From assembly GCF_014651135.1 (NCBI RefSeq), contig NZ_BMWH01000019.1, forward strand, positions 14,646 through 78,645: 64,000 nucleotides of DNA. The letters run 5' to 3'. The position numbers and the translations under genes were made by a program. The stretch comes from Streptomyces echinoruber. GTDB lineage: Bacteria; Actinomycetota; Actinomycetes; Streptomycetales; Streptomycetaceae. Positions 1 through 7,238 of the stretch are shown here, piece after piece. Each line of letters starts with the position of its first letter. Position 1 is the stretch's first letter. The notes beneath the pieces are model-generated. The model had not been told where the DNA came from. It ran no database searches and was given only the letters and a program-made list of their open reading frames with translations.

Positions 1-62
1 CCACGACGTGCGGAGAAGACGTCGTGACCGGTGCCGGCGGACGCCCGACGGCCCACTCCCTT

Positions 63-91
63 CCGCTCCGCGGAGTCTCCGCTCCGCGGAG
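63..91. repeat. Short direct repeat upstream of first gene
   Basis: A 13-bp sequence, CCGCTCCGCGGAG, occurs twice about 15 bp apart, and each copy is itself partly palindromic (CTCCGCGGAG). It lies about 100 bp upstream of the first secreted-protein gene, where a promoter would be expected. Whether it is an operator or simple sequence expansion cannot be told from one copy of the region. Confidence 0.45.
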
Positions 92-191
92 CCTCAGCTC
101 CAGCGAGTCCCCGCTCCGTCGAGTCCGACGGGCACCCACCCCACCTCACCCCCACCAACGGCGCACCCCCACCCGAGAAAGAGGCACCCGC

Positions 192-845
192 ATGCGTACG
201 CGCACTCTCCTCACCCTCGCAGCCGCCGTCGCCGCGCTCGCCCTTCCGGCAGCCGGCTCCGCCTACGCCGACGGCGCGGCCGTCCTCACCACGGGCGCCG
301 CCGGCGGCACGCCCGTCGCGGTCGGCGACGTCCTCACCGCGCCCCTGGCGAGCGGCACCAGCGCCACCTTCTACTCCAGCGCGACCGGCACCAGCGGCGT
401 CTCCTGCACCTCGTCGCAGTTCACGGCGACCGTCACCGACAACCCCGCCGCGCCGGGCACCGCCACCGAGTCGCTGACCGGGCACAGCTTCGACAGCGGC
501 TCCTGCACCAGCAACGTCACCGGCGTGCTCGGCGTCAGCGGCATCACGGTGGACAACCTCCCCTACACCACCACCGTCACCTCGGACGGCACCCTGTCCG
601 TGGCCCCGGCCGCGGGCTCCGCCATCCAGTCCACGGTCAAGCTGCGCACCCTGCTCGGCACCATCACCTGCGTCTACCGGGCGTCCGGCCTGTCCGGCAC
701 GGCGAACAACGCCGACAACAGCATCACCTTCACCAACCAGCAGTTCACCAAGGCGTCCGGCCCCTCGCTGTGCTTCAACAACGCCTACTTCACGGCCAAG
801 TACGCCCCGGTGACCGACGCGGGTGCCAACGTCTTCGTCAACTGA
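192..845 (+). CDS. Small secreted protein of unknown function
   Basis: 217 residues from ATG 192, which has a purine-rich GAAAGAGG site about 9 nt upstream. Residues 1-27 form a signal peptide: two Arg, a Leu/Ala-rich core and an AYA cleavage motif. The mature part is Ser/Thr/Gly/Ala-rich and beta-prone, with four cysteines (GVSCTSS, SGSCTSN, ITCVYR, SLCFNN) that could form two disulfides. No catalytic motif or cell-wall sorting signal is visible. It resembles the many short secreted proteins of Streptomyces that are annotated only by their signal sequence. It converges on the LPMO gene, with stop codons 19 nt apart. Function is not recognised. Confidence 0.8.
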   Translation: MRTRTLLTLAAAVAALALPAAGSAYADGAAVLTTGAAGGTPVAVGDVLTAPLASGTSATFYSSATGTSGVSCTSSQFTATVTDNPAAPGTATESLTGHSFDSGSCTSNVTGVLGVSGITVDNLPYTTTVTSDGTLSVAPAAGSAIQSTVKLRTLLGTITCVYRASGLSGTANNADNSITFTNQQFTKASGPSLCFNNAYFTAKYAPVTDAGANVFVN

Positions 846-863
846 CGGACGCAGGAAGGAGGT

Positions 864-1907
864 TCACCGGCGCCGCAGCCGCAGCACCAGGGCGGTGCCC
901 CCGGTGAGCACCAGCACCGCGGCGGCGCCGCCCACGAGCAGCGGGGCGGAGGGCCCCGGCGCGGCGGCGTCCCCGGACGCCGCCACCGGCGTGCTCGCCG
1001 GCCGGGCGGGCGCGGACCGGTCCTGCGCAGCGGCGGTTCCGGCGGCCGGAGAAGCGGCCCGTGCCGCGTGCGACGCGGGGCCGTGCGAACCGGGGTTGCG
1101 CGAACCGGGGTTGTGCGAACCGCCGGACGGCGCGGCCGGGGCGGGGCCGCCGGACGGCGCGGCGGTGACGGAGCCGCCGAACCGCTTCGGGAACACCACG
1201 TCCGAGCAGGAGTAGTAGGTGTCCGGCGTACTGCTGTTCTGCCACACGGTGAACAGCACATGCCGCCCGGTGCGGTCGGCCGGCAGCGTGGCCCGGATGC
1301 GGTAGGCGCCGTCGGTCAGGGGCGGGTCCGTGACCTCGGCGAACGGCCGTGCGGGCAGGTCGGACCAGGTCAGCGGCTTCGCGGGGTCGTAGCCGGGCTT
1401 GGTCAGGTAGAGCCGGAAGGTCCCGGTGTGCGGGATGGTCGAGGCGTACGTCATCGTCAGCCTCGCGCCCGGGGAGAGCCGGGTGGCCGGCCAGTCGGTG
1501 CGGGCCAGGTCGAGGCCCCGGTAGGCGGAGAGGCCTCCGCTGCACAGGTGCCCGTCGGGAATCACCTGCCGGTCGCGGCCGTTCACGCCCGCCACCCGCA
1601 GGTTGTCCCAGGCGGTGAAGGGCGCGCCGTTCGCGGCGACGGCCGCCCGGCAGGCGGCCGTCGCGGCCCGGCTGCCGCCCTCCGGCGAGCAGGCCACCAC
1701 CCGGCTGACCGGATCGGTCGGGGCACCGTGCGCCCGGGCGGTGCCCGCCGTTCCCACGGTGAGCAGGCCGGACGCCGCGACGGCGGCTCCTGCCGCGGCC
1801 AGAGCCCTGCGGATCCTCCCGCTCGTCCATGCCCTCCGGGCCGTCCATGTCCTCCGGGTCGTCCGTACTCTCCGGGTCATCCGTGTCCTGCGGGCCATCC
1901 GGGCCAT
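864..1907 (-). CDS. Membrane-anchored AA10 lytic polysaccharide monooxygenase
   Basis: 347 residues. The start is ATG 1907, because GAGGAGG sits 8 nt upstream; a longer GTG frame from 1985 has no such site. An Arg-rich N-terminus and hydrophobic core end at an ARA cleavage site, so the mature protein begins with His60 (HGAPTDP). That N-terminal His is required for the copper histidine brace of AA10 enzymes; the second brace His is probably His160 (IPHTGTF). Family members oxidatively cleave chitin or cellulose. After the catalytic domain (about 60-243) comes a Ser/Pro/Gly/His-rich linker, then a C-terminal hydrophobic segment and RLRRR tail. The enzyme is therefore likely tethered to the membrane instead of carrying a carbohydrate-binding module. 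Substrate cannot be decided from sequence. Confidence 0.88.
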   Translation of the reverse strand: MARMARRTRMTRRVRTTRRTWTARRAWTSGRIRRALAAAGAAVAASGLLTVGTAGTARAHGAPTDPVSRVVACSPEGGSRAATAACRAAVAANGAPFTAWDNLRVAGVNGRDRQVIPDGHLCSGGLSAYRGLDLARTDWPATRLSPGARLTMTYASTIPHTGTFRLYLTKPGYDPAKPLTWSDLPARPFAEVTDPPLTDGAYRIRATLPADRTGRHVLFTVWQNSSTPDTYYSCSDVVFPKRFGGSVTAAPSGGPAPAAPSGGSHNPGSRNPGSHGPASHAARAASPAAGTAAAQDRSAPARPASTPVAASGDAAAPGPSAPLLVGGAAAVLVLTGGTALVLRLRRR

Positions 1908-2102
1908 CCGGAACGCCTCCTCGGCCGGCGCGTCGATACTGCTGCGCCCAGCAGTACGCACCGGCGGCCGGGCGCGTTCACGCACCGCCGGGCCGTCGCC
2001 CCGCGTCCGACGCCGTCCCCCGCGGACCGGGCTCGCGCCGGACCTGCGCCGGACCTGCGCCGGATCTGGGCCGCGCCGGGGCAGGACAGTGGGCCTGCCC
2101 CG

Positions 2103-2963
2103 TCACCTCCCCCGGAACTGCTCCAGATGGTCCCGCGCCCACTCCCGGTAGCCGCGTGCGGGCCGCCCCAGCAGCCTCTCCACCGTCGGTTCCACCCGCG
2201 CCTTCGCCCCGGTGCGCCCGTGTGCGGCGCTCTCCAGCAGGGCCCGGGCCACCGGCTCGGGGTACCGGGCCCGCAGCCCGCGCAGCGCCTGTTCCTCCGT
2301 CAGCTCCACGAATTTCAGTGGTCGGCCGAGCAACTCGGCGAGCATGTCGGTCTGTTCGAGGGCCGTGACGGCCACCGGCCCGGTCAGCGGGTACACCCGG
2401 CCGGCGTGGGTGTCCGGGGCGGTCAGCGCGCGGACCGCCACGTCCGCGATGTCGCGCGGATCGACGACCGCGTTCGCCGCGTCGCCGTACGGGGCGCGCA
2501 CCACACCCTCCGCGCGGATCGAGGCCGCCCAGCCGAGGGTGTTGGACATGAAGGCCCGGGGCCGCAGCAGCGTCCACGACAGGCCGGAGGCGCGCAGCAG
2601 GCGCTCGTTCTCCCGCTGCCACTCGGTGACCAGGTCGGTGGCCCCGGGATCGGCGACCGCCTGGGCGGACAGCTTCACCACATGGCGGACTCCCGCCGAG
2701 CGCGCGGCCGTCAGGAAATTCGCGTCGTGGGTGTGGGTGAGCGGGTCCACGGTGACGAGCAGCGCGGCGCGCACACCGGTGAGAGCCGTGCGCAGACCGG
2801 CCGGATCGGCGAGGTCGCCGGCCCGCACCTCGGCGTCCGGCGGCAGGGCGAGGGCGGCGGCGCGGCGCGGATCACGGGTGAGCAGGCGCAGGGGCGCGAC
2901 CGCGCGGAGGCGTTCGGCCACCAGCCGGCCGACGGTGCCGGTCGCCCCGGTCAGCAGGATCAC
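2103..2963 (-). CDS. NmrA-like NAD(P)-binding reductase
   Basis: 286 residues from GTG 2963. This start overlaps the stop of the upstream TetR gene by 4 nt (GTGA), so the pair is probably translationally coupled. The protein opens directly with a strand and the nucleotide-binding loop TGATGTVGRLVAERL, typical of atypical short-chain dehydrogenases of the NmrA/NAD(P)H:quinone type. Its continuous Rossmann-like core lacks the classical YxxxK pair. Reductases next to gamma-butyrolactone receptors and AfsA homologues often act in butyrolactone maturation (6-keto reduction) or in local secondary metabolism. A role in making or modifying the signalling lactone is inferred from position only. Confidence 0.82.
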   Translation of the reverse strand: MILLTGATGTVGRLVAERLRAVAPLRLLTRDPRRAAALALPPDAEVRAGDLADPAGLRTALTGVRAALLVTVDPLTHTHDANFLTAARSAGVRHVVKLSAQAVADPGATDLVTEWQRENERLLRASGLSWTLLRPRAFMSNTLGWAASIRAEGVVRAPYGDAANAVVDPRDIADVAVRALTAPDTHAGRVYPLTGPVAVTALEQTDMLAELLGRPLKFVELTEEQALRGLRARYPEPVARALLESAAHGRTGAKARVEPTVERLLGRPARGYREWARDHLEQFRGR

Positions 2964-3607
2964 GACTCGGACAGCTCCAGCGAGGAAAGGACGCGGACGC
3001 CGCGGTCGGCCTTGCTGTCCAGGCCGAGCAGCAGACCCGGCACCGCGATGCTGGGCAGGATGTGCGCCCACAGCACCGAGACCCGGTGGGCGAGGTCCTC
3101 CCGGTTGGTCAGCGCACGGGACATCAGCTGGATGCCGGCGAACCCGCCGACCAGCAGCTCCACCGTGTCCCGCGGCTCCACCGTGGGCAGCAACTCGCCC
3201 TGCTCACGGGCCTGTTCCATGAGCGTCATGAGCCGTTCCGCCCACTGCCGGAACGGTCCGGCGTGATCGACGCCGACCGGTGTCGCCTGATCGACCGTCA
3301 GCCGCACGCTGCCCCGCAGCAGAGGGTTGGTCAGCAGCCGTTGCGCGACCACGAAGGTCATGTCGATGATCTCCTGCAGCTTGCAGGGCTGCGGGGGAAC
3401 GGCGCCGAACGGCACCTGCTCGTCGAGCACCGCCTGGGCCAGGGACTCCTTGGAGGGGAAGTGGAAGTAGAGGGCACCTTTGGTGACTTCGGCTCGTTCG
3501 AGCACCATGGAGATGGTCGTGGAGGCGTAGCCGTACTCGTCGAAGACGGCCCCCGCTGCTTCCAGGATCGCCCTGCGCGTCCTGATGGCGCGTTCCTGTT
3601 TCGCCAT
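2960..3607 (-). CDS. Gamma-butyrolactone receptor (ArpA/ScbR-like TetR repressor)
   Basis: 215 residues from ATG 3607, with GGAAGGG upstream. The N-terminal HTH region (residues 1-50) reads MAKQERAIRTRRAILEAA followed by VTKGALYFHF, which is characteristic of A-factor/SCB receptors. The ligand-binding domain keeps the motif GPFRQW, whose Trp is conserved in genuine butyrolactone receptors. Family members bind AT-rich inverted repeats (AREs) and release them on binding a butyrolactone. It is divergent from an AfsA-like synthase, the classical scbR/scbA arrangement, and shares its transcript with an NmrA-type reductase. The intergenic region holds an ARE-like element, so repression of itself and of afsA is the expected behaviour. 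Confidence 0.92.
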   Translation of the reverse strand: MAKQERAIRTRRAILEAAGAVFDEYGYASTTISMVLERAEVTKGALYFHFPSKESLAQAVLDEQVPFGAVPPQPCKLQEIIDMTFVVAQRLLTNPLLRGSVRLTVDQATPVGVDHAGPFRQWAERLMTLMEQAREQGELLPTVEPRDTVELLVGGFAGIQLMSRALTNREDLAHRVSVLWAHILPSIAVPGLLLGLDSKADRGVRVLSSLELSES

Positions 3608-3681
3608 AAGAGCCCTTCCACCGCGCCGACTTGGCCGGTCCGCGATCGTCTGCCGGAACGCCCCGATCATAGAGCGCGGCA

Positions 3682-3716
3682 GTTTGATCTCATTGAAAAC
3701 AAACCGGACGCCTCGT
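3682..3716. promoter_or_regulatory. ARE-like operator between receptor and afsA homologue
   Basis: This AT-rich patch in a GC-rich region contains ATTGAAAACAAACCGG (3692-3707) and a GTTTG...CAAAC inverted pair (3682-3686 and 3700-3704). The ATTGAAAA-CAAAC core recurs with one added A at 4698-4711, upstream of the second receptor gene. Butyrolactone receptors bind such AT-rich half sites. The symmetry here is weaker than at the second site, so the exact boundaries are uncertain. Confidence 0.6.
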
Positions 3717-3783
3717 ACTCTAGCGCTCACTCGGGCGGGCGCATCCCGTCTGCCGTGGCCTTCGGGACTCCGTGGGGAGAGAG

Positions 3784-4680
3784 ATGACTCAACTGCGGCA
3801 GCTCGCAGAAACCGCCACCATGACGGCGACCGTTCCCCGTCAACTGGTGCACCGGGCGGCGATCGCCGAAACCTTTCTCACCGGTTGGCGCAGGACCGGC
3901 GACGACCGGTTCTGCGTCACGGCGCAGTGGCCGCGCGGCCACGCCTTACACGTGTCGCCGGAGCGGTCCCACTACGAGCCGCTGCTTGTCGTGGAAACGA
4001 TTCGCCAGGCCGGCACGCTGATCTCGCACACCGAGTACGACGTGCCGCTCGGGCACCACTTCGTGCTCCAGCGCTTCGACGTCGAGACCCGCCCCGAACT
4101 CCTGGCCGTGGGCGCGCTGCCGGCCGAACCGGTCGTCGAACTCGCCTTCCCCGACGTGCAGTATCGCGCCGGCCGCCCGGCCGGGGCCCGCTACGAGGCG
4201 GAGGTCCTGCTCGGCGGGGAACGCGTCGCGCACGCGTCCCACGTCGCCTACACCTGCGTCGCCGAGCCGGTCTACCGGCGGCTGCGCGGCGGCCGCACCC
4301 CGGGCCGGGTCACCGCCGTGCCCACCCCGCCGGGCCTGCCGCCCGCCGCCGTCGGCCGGGTGCTGCCGGAGGACGTCGTGCTGGCCGCCACAACCCGCGC
4401 CGATCGCTGGCAGGTGCGAGTAGATACCGCACATCCCGTTTTCTTCGACCATCCCCTGGACCACATACCCGGCATGCTTCTGCTGGAGGCCGCCCGCCAG
4501 GCCGCGTGGGCGCGCGGCCGCCGCCCGGTTTCCTTCCACGCTCTCTTCCACCGGTACGCGGAGCTGGACCAGCCCACATGGATCGACCTGACCAGTGAGA
4601 ACGGCCGCGAGTTGCGCGTGGTCGGGACCCAGGGCGACGCCCCGGTCTTCGAGTGCACGGTAGGGATCTCCGGGAAGTGA
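3784..4680 (+). CDS. AfsA-like gamma-butyrolactone synthase
   Basis: 298 residues from ATG 3784, preceded by GGGGAGAG. It has the length and two-repeat hotdog-like architecture of AfsA/ScbA, about 300 residues with two A-factor-biosynthesis repeats. The N-terminal half contains LVHRAAIAETFLTGWRR and PLLVVETIRQAGTLISH. The second half contains HPVFFDHPLDHIPGMLLLEAARQA, with the acidic/His motif expected of the condensing site. AfsA-type enzymes join a beta-ketoacyl chain to dihydroxyacetone phosphate to start A-factor-type signal synthesis. It is divergent from an ArpA-like receptor and followed by a second receptor homologue, forming a compact quorum-signalling cassette. Confidence 0.92.
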   Translation: MTQLRQLAETATMTATVPRQLVHRAAIAETFLTGWRRTGDDRFCVTAQWPRGHALHVSPERSHYEPLLVVETIRQAGTLISHTEYDVPLGHHFVLQRFDVETRPELLAVGALPAEPVVELAFPDVQYRAGRPAGARYEAEVLLGGERVAHASHVAYTCVAEPVYRRLRGGRTPGRVTAVPTPPGLPPAAVGRVLPEDVVLAATTRADRWQVRVDTAHPVFFDHPLDHIPGMLLLEAARQAAWARGRRPVSFHALFHRYAELDQPTWIDLTSENGRELRVVGTQGDAPVFECTVGISGK

Positions 4681-4699
4681 GTTATGGTGTACGGGGATT

Positions 4700-4730
4700 G
4701 AAAAACAAACGGCGTGTCCCGTTCTTTTTC
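4700..4730. promoter_or_regulatory. ARE-like inverted repeat upstream of second receptor gene
   Basis: A 31-bp imperfect palindrome with AT-rich ends (GAAAAACAAACGG on the left, CCGTTCTTTTTC on the right) pairs at ten of the thirteen outer positions. It lies 23 nt upstream of the second TetR start and just after the afsA stop. Its left arm matches the element at 3692-3707. Length, AT-rich arms and position fit an autoregulatory element for butyrolactone receptors, probably controlling the second receptor. Confidence 0.72.
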
Positions 4731-4753
4731 CGGCCCCGGGGAGCGACCAGTCG

Positions 4754-5404
4754 ATGCCCAGGCAGTTACGAGCCGAACAGACCCGTGCGACGATCGTCGT
4801 CGCCGCCGCCGATCTGTTCGACCGCTATGGGTATGAACGGACCAGCCTGAGCGACATCGTCGAGCACGCCCGTGTCACCAAGGGCGCTCTCTACTTCCAC
4901 TTCGCGGCCAAGGAGGATCTCGCCCACGCCATCATGGAGTTGCAGGCAAGGGCGGTCCGTCAGGTGACCCGCGCGGCCGAGGAGTGCGGCGGCTCCTCCC
5001 TGGAGTCGCTCATGCGCATCACCTTCGGCCTGGCCCGGCTGGCCGTCGAGGGGCCCGTGGCGCGGGCCGGGATGCGGCTGGCCCTGTCGGGTGTGGAGCT
5101 GCGGCCCCCGCTGCGGCACCCGTTCACCGAGTGGCGGGAGATCGCCACGCGCAAACTCGTCGGCGCGGTCAAGGAGGCCGACCTCCACCCGGACATCGAT
5201 GTGGACGCCGCCGCCCACTCCCTGGTCAGCTTCTTCATCGGCACCCGGGTGGCGGTGCGGTCCCTCGATCCCGTGGCCCGGCTCCCGCGCCGCATGGCGG
5301 AGATGTGGCACATCCTCATACGGGGCCTGGTGCCGGTCCCGCGCCGCCCGCGCTACCTGGCGCTGGCCAAGCAACTGGAGCGGGAGGCCATGGCCGCGGT
5401 GTGA
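4754..5404 (+). CDS. Second gamma-butyrolactone receptor homologue (TetR family)
   Basis: 216 residues from ATG 4754, with GGGGAGCG upstream. The HTH region has the receptor signature RVTKGALYFHFAAKEDLAHAI. The ligand domain keeps a Trp in HPFTEWREI, the position conserved in true receptors, so it could still bind a butyrolactone. Paired receptor genes are common in these clusters: one is the true receptor and the other often a pseudo-receptor that responds to end-product antibiotics. Which of the two proteins here plays which role cannot be decided. It has its own ARE-like site and is followed at its stop codon by an 18-bp tandem repeat. Confidence 0.9.
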   Translation: MPRQLRAEQTRATIVVAAADLFDRYGYERTSLSDIVEHARVTKGALYFHFAAKEDLAHAIMELQARAVRQVTRAAEECGGSSLESLMRITFGLARLAVEGPVARAGMRLALSGVELRPPLRHPFTEWREIATRKLVGAVKEADLHPDIDVDAAAHSLVSFFIGTRVAVRSLDPVARLPRRMAEMWHILIRGLVPVPRRPRYLALAKQLEREAMAAV

Positions 5405-5472
5405 GACCGGCACACGGGGTGAGGCCGACGCGCGGGGTGAAGTCGGTGCGCGGGATGAGACCGGCGTACGGG
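5401..5472. repeat. 18-bp tandem repeat starting at a stop codon (4 units)
   Basis: Four consecutive degenerate 18-bp units start at 5401, 5419, 5437 and 5455. Each begins RTGA and ends CGGG; a fifth, shifted copy follows. The TGA of the first unit is the stop codon of the upstream receptor gene, so the gene end itself has been multiplied. The unit length is a multiple of three, so an alternative frame reads as a hexapeptide repeat, but nothing supports translation of it. Confidence 0.85.
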
Positions 5473-5547
5473 GATGAGGCGCGGCGCGGGCCGTACGGGC
5501 GCGGCGGCGCCCCCCCCCGCCCGGCCGGTGCCGTACCGGACGCGCGG

Positions 5548-5560
5548 TACGGTGAGCCGC
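5548..5560 (+). promoter_or_regulatory. Candidate leaderless promoter of the ARMT1-like gene
   Basis: A TACGGT hexamer (5548-5553) is followed by 7 nt and the ATG, with no ribosome-binding site. In Streptomyces a TANNNT -10 box 6-7 nt before the start codon indicates a leaderless transcript. Inferred from spacing only. Confidence 0.45.
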
Positions 5561-6736
5561 ATGCCCGAGACCCCCTCCGCGCCCGTGCTCCTCGCCGACC
5601 GGCCCGGCTCGTTCCCGCACGGCGTGCTGGCCGAACGGCACCCGGCGATCATCCGGCAGGTGCGGGAGGCGTTCCCCTACGGACCCGACCGGCGGCGGGC
5701 CCTGGACGCGCTGCTGGAAAGCTGCACCGAGGGCGTGATCGAGCCGCTGCCCGCCGACGCCCCCGACCGCGGGCGCTGGCTCGCGTGGGGACTGGCCGAG
5801 TACGCGGGCCGGTCCTGGTTCGAGGTGCCGTGGCTGTGGTCCGAGAGCTACTTCTACCGCCGCCTCCTCGACGCCGTCGGCCACTTCGGACCGGGGCCCT
5901 GGCAGGGCGTCGACCCGTTCCGCCCGGTCAAGCTCGCCGAGCTCGACGCGTCCGAGACGGACGAGGAACTCGCCGCGCTGGACGCGCTGGAGGACCGCCC
6001 CGCCGAGGAACGCGCGCAGGCCCTGCTGCACGGCTCGCTGTGGGGCAACCGCGCCGACCTCGGCTTCCGGCTGTCCGCCGGCGGCGATCCGGCGGACCCC
6101 GCCCCCGGCCTGGTCGCCGACGACAGCGCGCTGCTGTGGAAGCTGCTGCCGCCCTCCGGCGGCGGCACCCTGGCCCTGGTCGCCGACAACGCCGGCCGCG
6201 AACTCGTCCCCGACCTGCTGCTGGTCTCCCACCTCCTCGCCCACGGGCACGCCGAGCGGGCCGTGCTGTACGTCAAGCCGTACCCGTACTACGTCTCCGA
6301 CGCCACCACCGCCGACGTGGTGGACGCCCTGCGCCGGCTCGTCCGGGCACCCGGGGCCGCCCGGGCCCACGGCCGGCGCCTGTGGGCCGCGGCGACCGAC
6401 GGCCGCCTGTCGATCCGCACCCACCCCTTCTTCTGCGCGCCGCTGCCCTACGCGCGGATGCCCGACGACCTGCGCGCCGAGTTCGCCGCGGCCACGCTGA
6501 CCGTGCTCAAGGGCGACCTCAACTACCGCCGCCTGGTGGACGACCGGCTGTGGCCGCCGACGACGCCGTTCGCGGACCTCACCGCCCACTTCCCCGGCCC
6601 GGTCGCCGCACTGCGCACCCTGAAGTCCGACGTGGTCTGCGGCCTCGACCCCGCCACGGTGGAGCGGCTGACCGCCGCCGAGCAGCAGCGCTGGCGCACC
6701 AGCGGCACCCACGCGCTCATCCACGTCCGGCGCTGA
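5561..6736 (+). CDS. ARMT1-like (DUF89) damage-control phosphatase domain protein
   Basis: 391 residues from ATG 5561. It has the DUF89/ARMT1 fold signature: a helical N-terminal part (ESYFYRRLLDAVG), a metal-site loop ADNAGRELVPDLLL, KPYPYYVSDAT, and the C-terminal KGDLNYRRLVDDRLWP and LRTLKSDV motifs. Family members are metal-dependent phosphatases that remove damaged or excess sugar phosphates; eukaryotic ARMT1 was also reported to carboxyl-methylate proteins. The substrate here is unknown. It is a single-gene unit on the plus strand, with about 500 bp before the geosmin synthase, so co-transcription with it is unlikely. Confidence 0.85.
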   Translation: MPETPSAPVLLADRPGSFPHGVLAERHPAIIRQVREAFPYGPDRRRALDALLESCTEGVIEPLPADAPDRGRWLAWGLAEYAGRSWFEVPWLWSESYFYRRLLDAVGHFGPGPWQGVDPFRPVKLAELDASETDEELAALDALEDRPAEERAQALLHGSLWGNRADLGFRLSAGGDPADPAPGLVADDSALLWKLLPPSGGGTLALVADNAGRELVPDLLLVSHLLAHGHAERAVLYVKPYPYYVSDATTADVVDALRRLVRAPGAARAHGRRLWAAATDGRLSIRTHPFFCAPLPYARMPDDLRAEFAAATLTVLKGDLNYRRLVDDRLWPPTTPFADLTAHFPGPVAALRTLKSDVVCGLDPATVERLTAAEQQRWRTSGTHALIHVRR

Positions 6737-7238
6737 CACGCGCCGCCGCCGACGGGCCGGCGAGGCGCGCACCGGCGGTGCCGGGCGACGGCCCGGGACA
6801 AGGTGGCCGCTCCCGCGCCGGCGAGGCGCGCATCGCTCCCCAAGAGGGGAGCCGGTGGCCGGTCGGCCCGGCCGCGGCGCGGCCGGTGCGCGGGACCGGG
6901 CACTCGGTCCAGGCGCACGCCCTGCCGCACCGGCCGGCGGTCCGGCGCCGGCCCCGCCCTGGCGGCGCGCCGCCTTTGCACCCCGGCACCGGTGGGCGGC
7001 GGCCGTATCAGGTGGCGCGGCCGTCGGCAGGAAGGCGGGAACGGCACGGCGGGAGAAGGCGGTTGGCTGGTGCATGGGGGCCTCCGGAGCGGAACGGGAC
7101 ACGGCGGAACGGTCTGCGTGTGCAGGGATGAACGCCGCAAGGGCCGCGGGTTCTCCCGGTTCGCCGTCGGTTCACGCGATGGTGTGGTCACGTCCGGGCC
7201 CGCGGATGGCACGCGGAGCCCGCGGGTAGGGCCCGGCC
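6737..7238. other. 502-bp gene-poor stretch upstream of geosmin synthase
   Basis: Nothing with convincing coding character was found. The open frames crossing it are Arg/Gly/Pro-rich and match no family, so they look like GC-driven artefacts. The last 200 bp must hold the promoter of the geosmin synthase gene. I could not assign -35 or -10 boxes or a clear terminator for the preceding gene with confidence. Confidence 0.5.

Noticed and set aside
1068..3266. 732-codon plus-strand open frame
   Set aside because: Arg/Gly/Pro-rich shadow of the LPMO, NmrA-type and TetR genes; no family resemblance and no start signal.
5091..5477. Frame with hexapeptide repeat over the 18-bp repeats after the second receptor gene
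   Set aside because: It overlaps the receptor gene out of frame, and only the repeat (EADARG-like) looks regular; that follows from the 18-bp DNA period, not from coding selection.
6855..7229. 124-codon plus-strand frame before geosmin synthase
   Set aside because: Composition is Arg/Ala/Gly-dominated with no recognisable motif and no ribosome-binding site.
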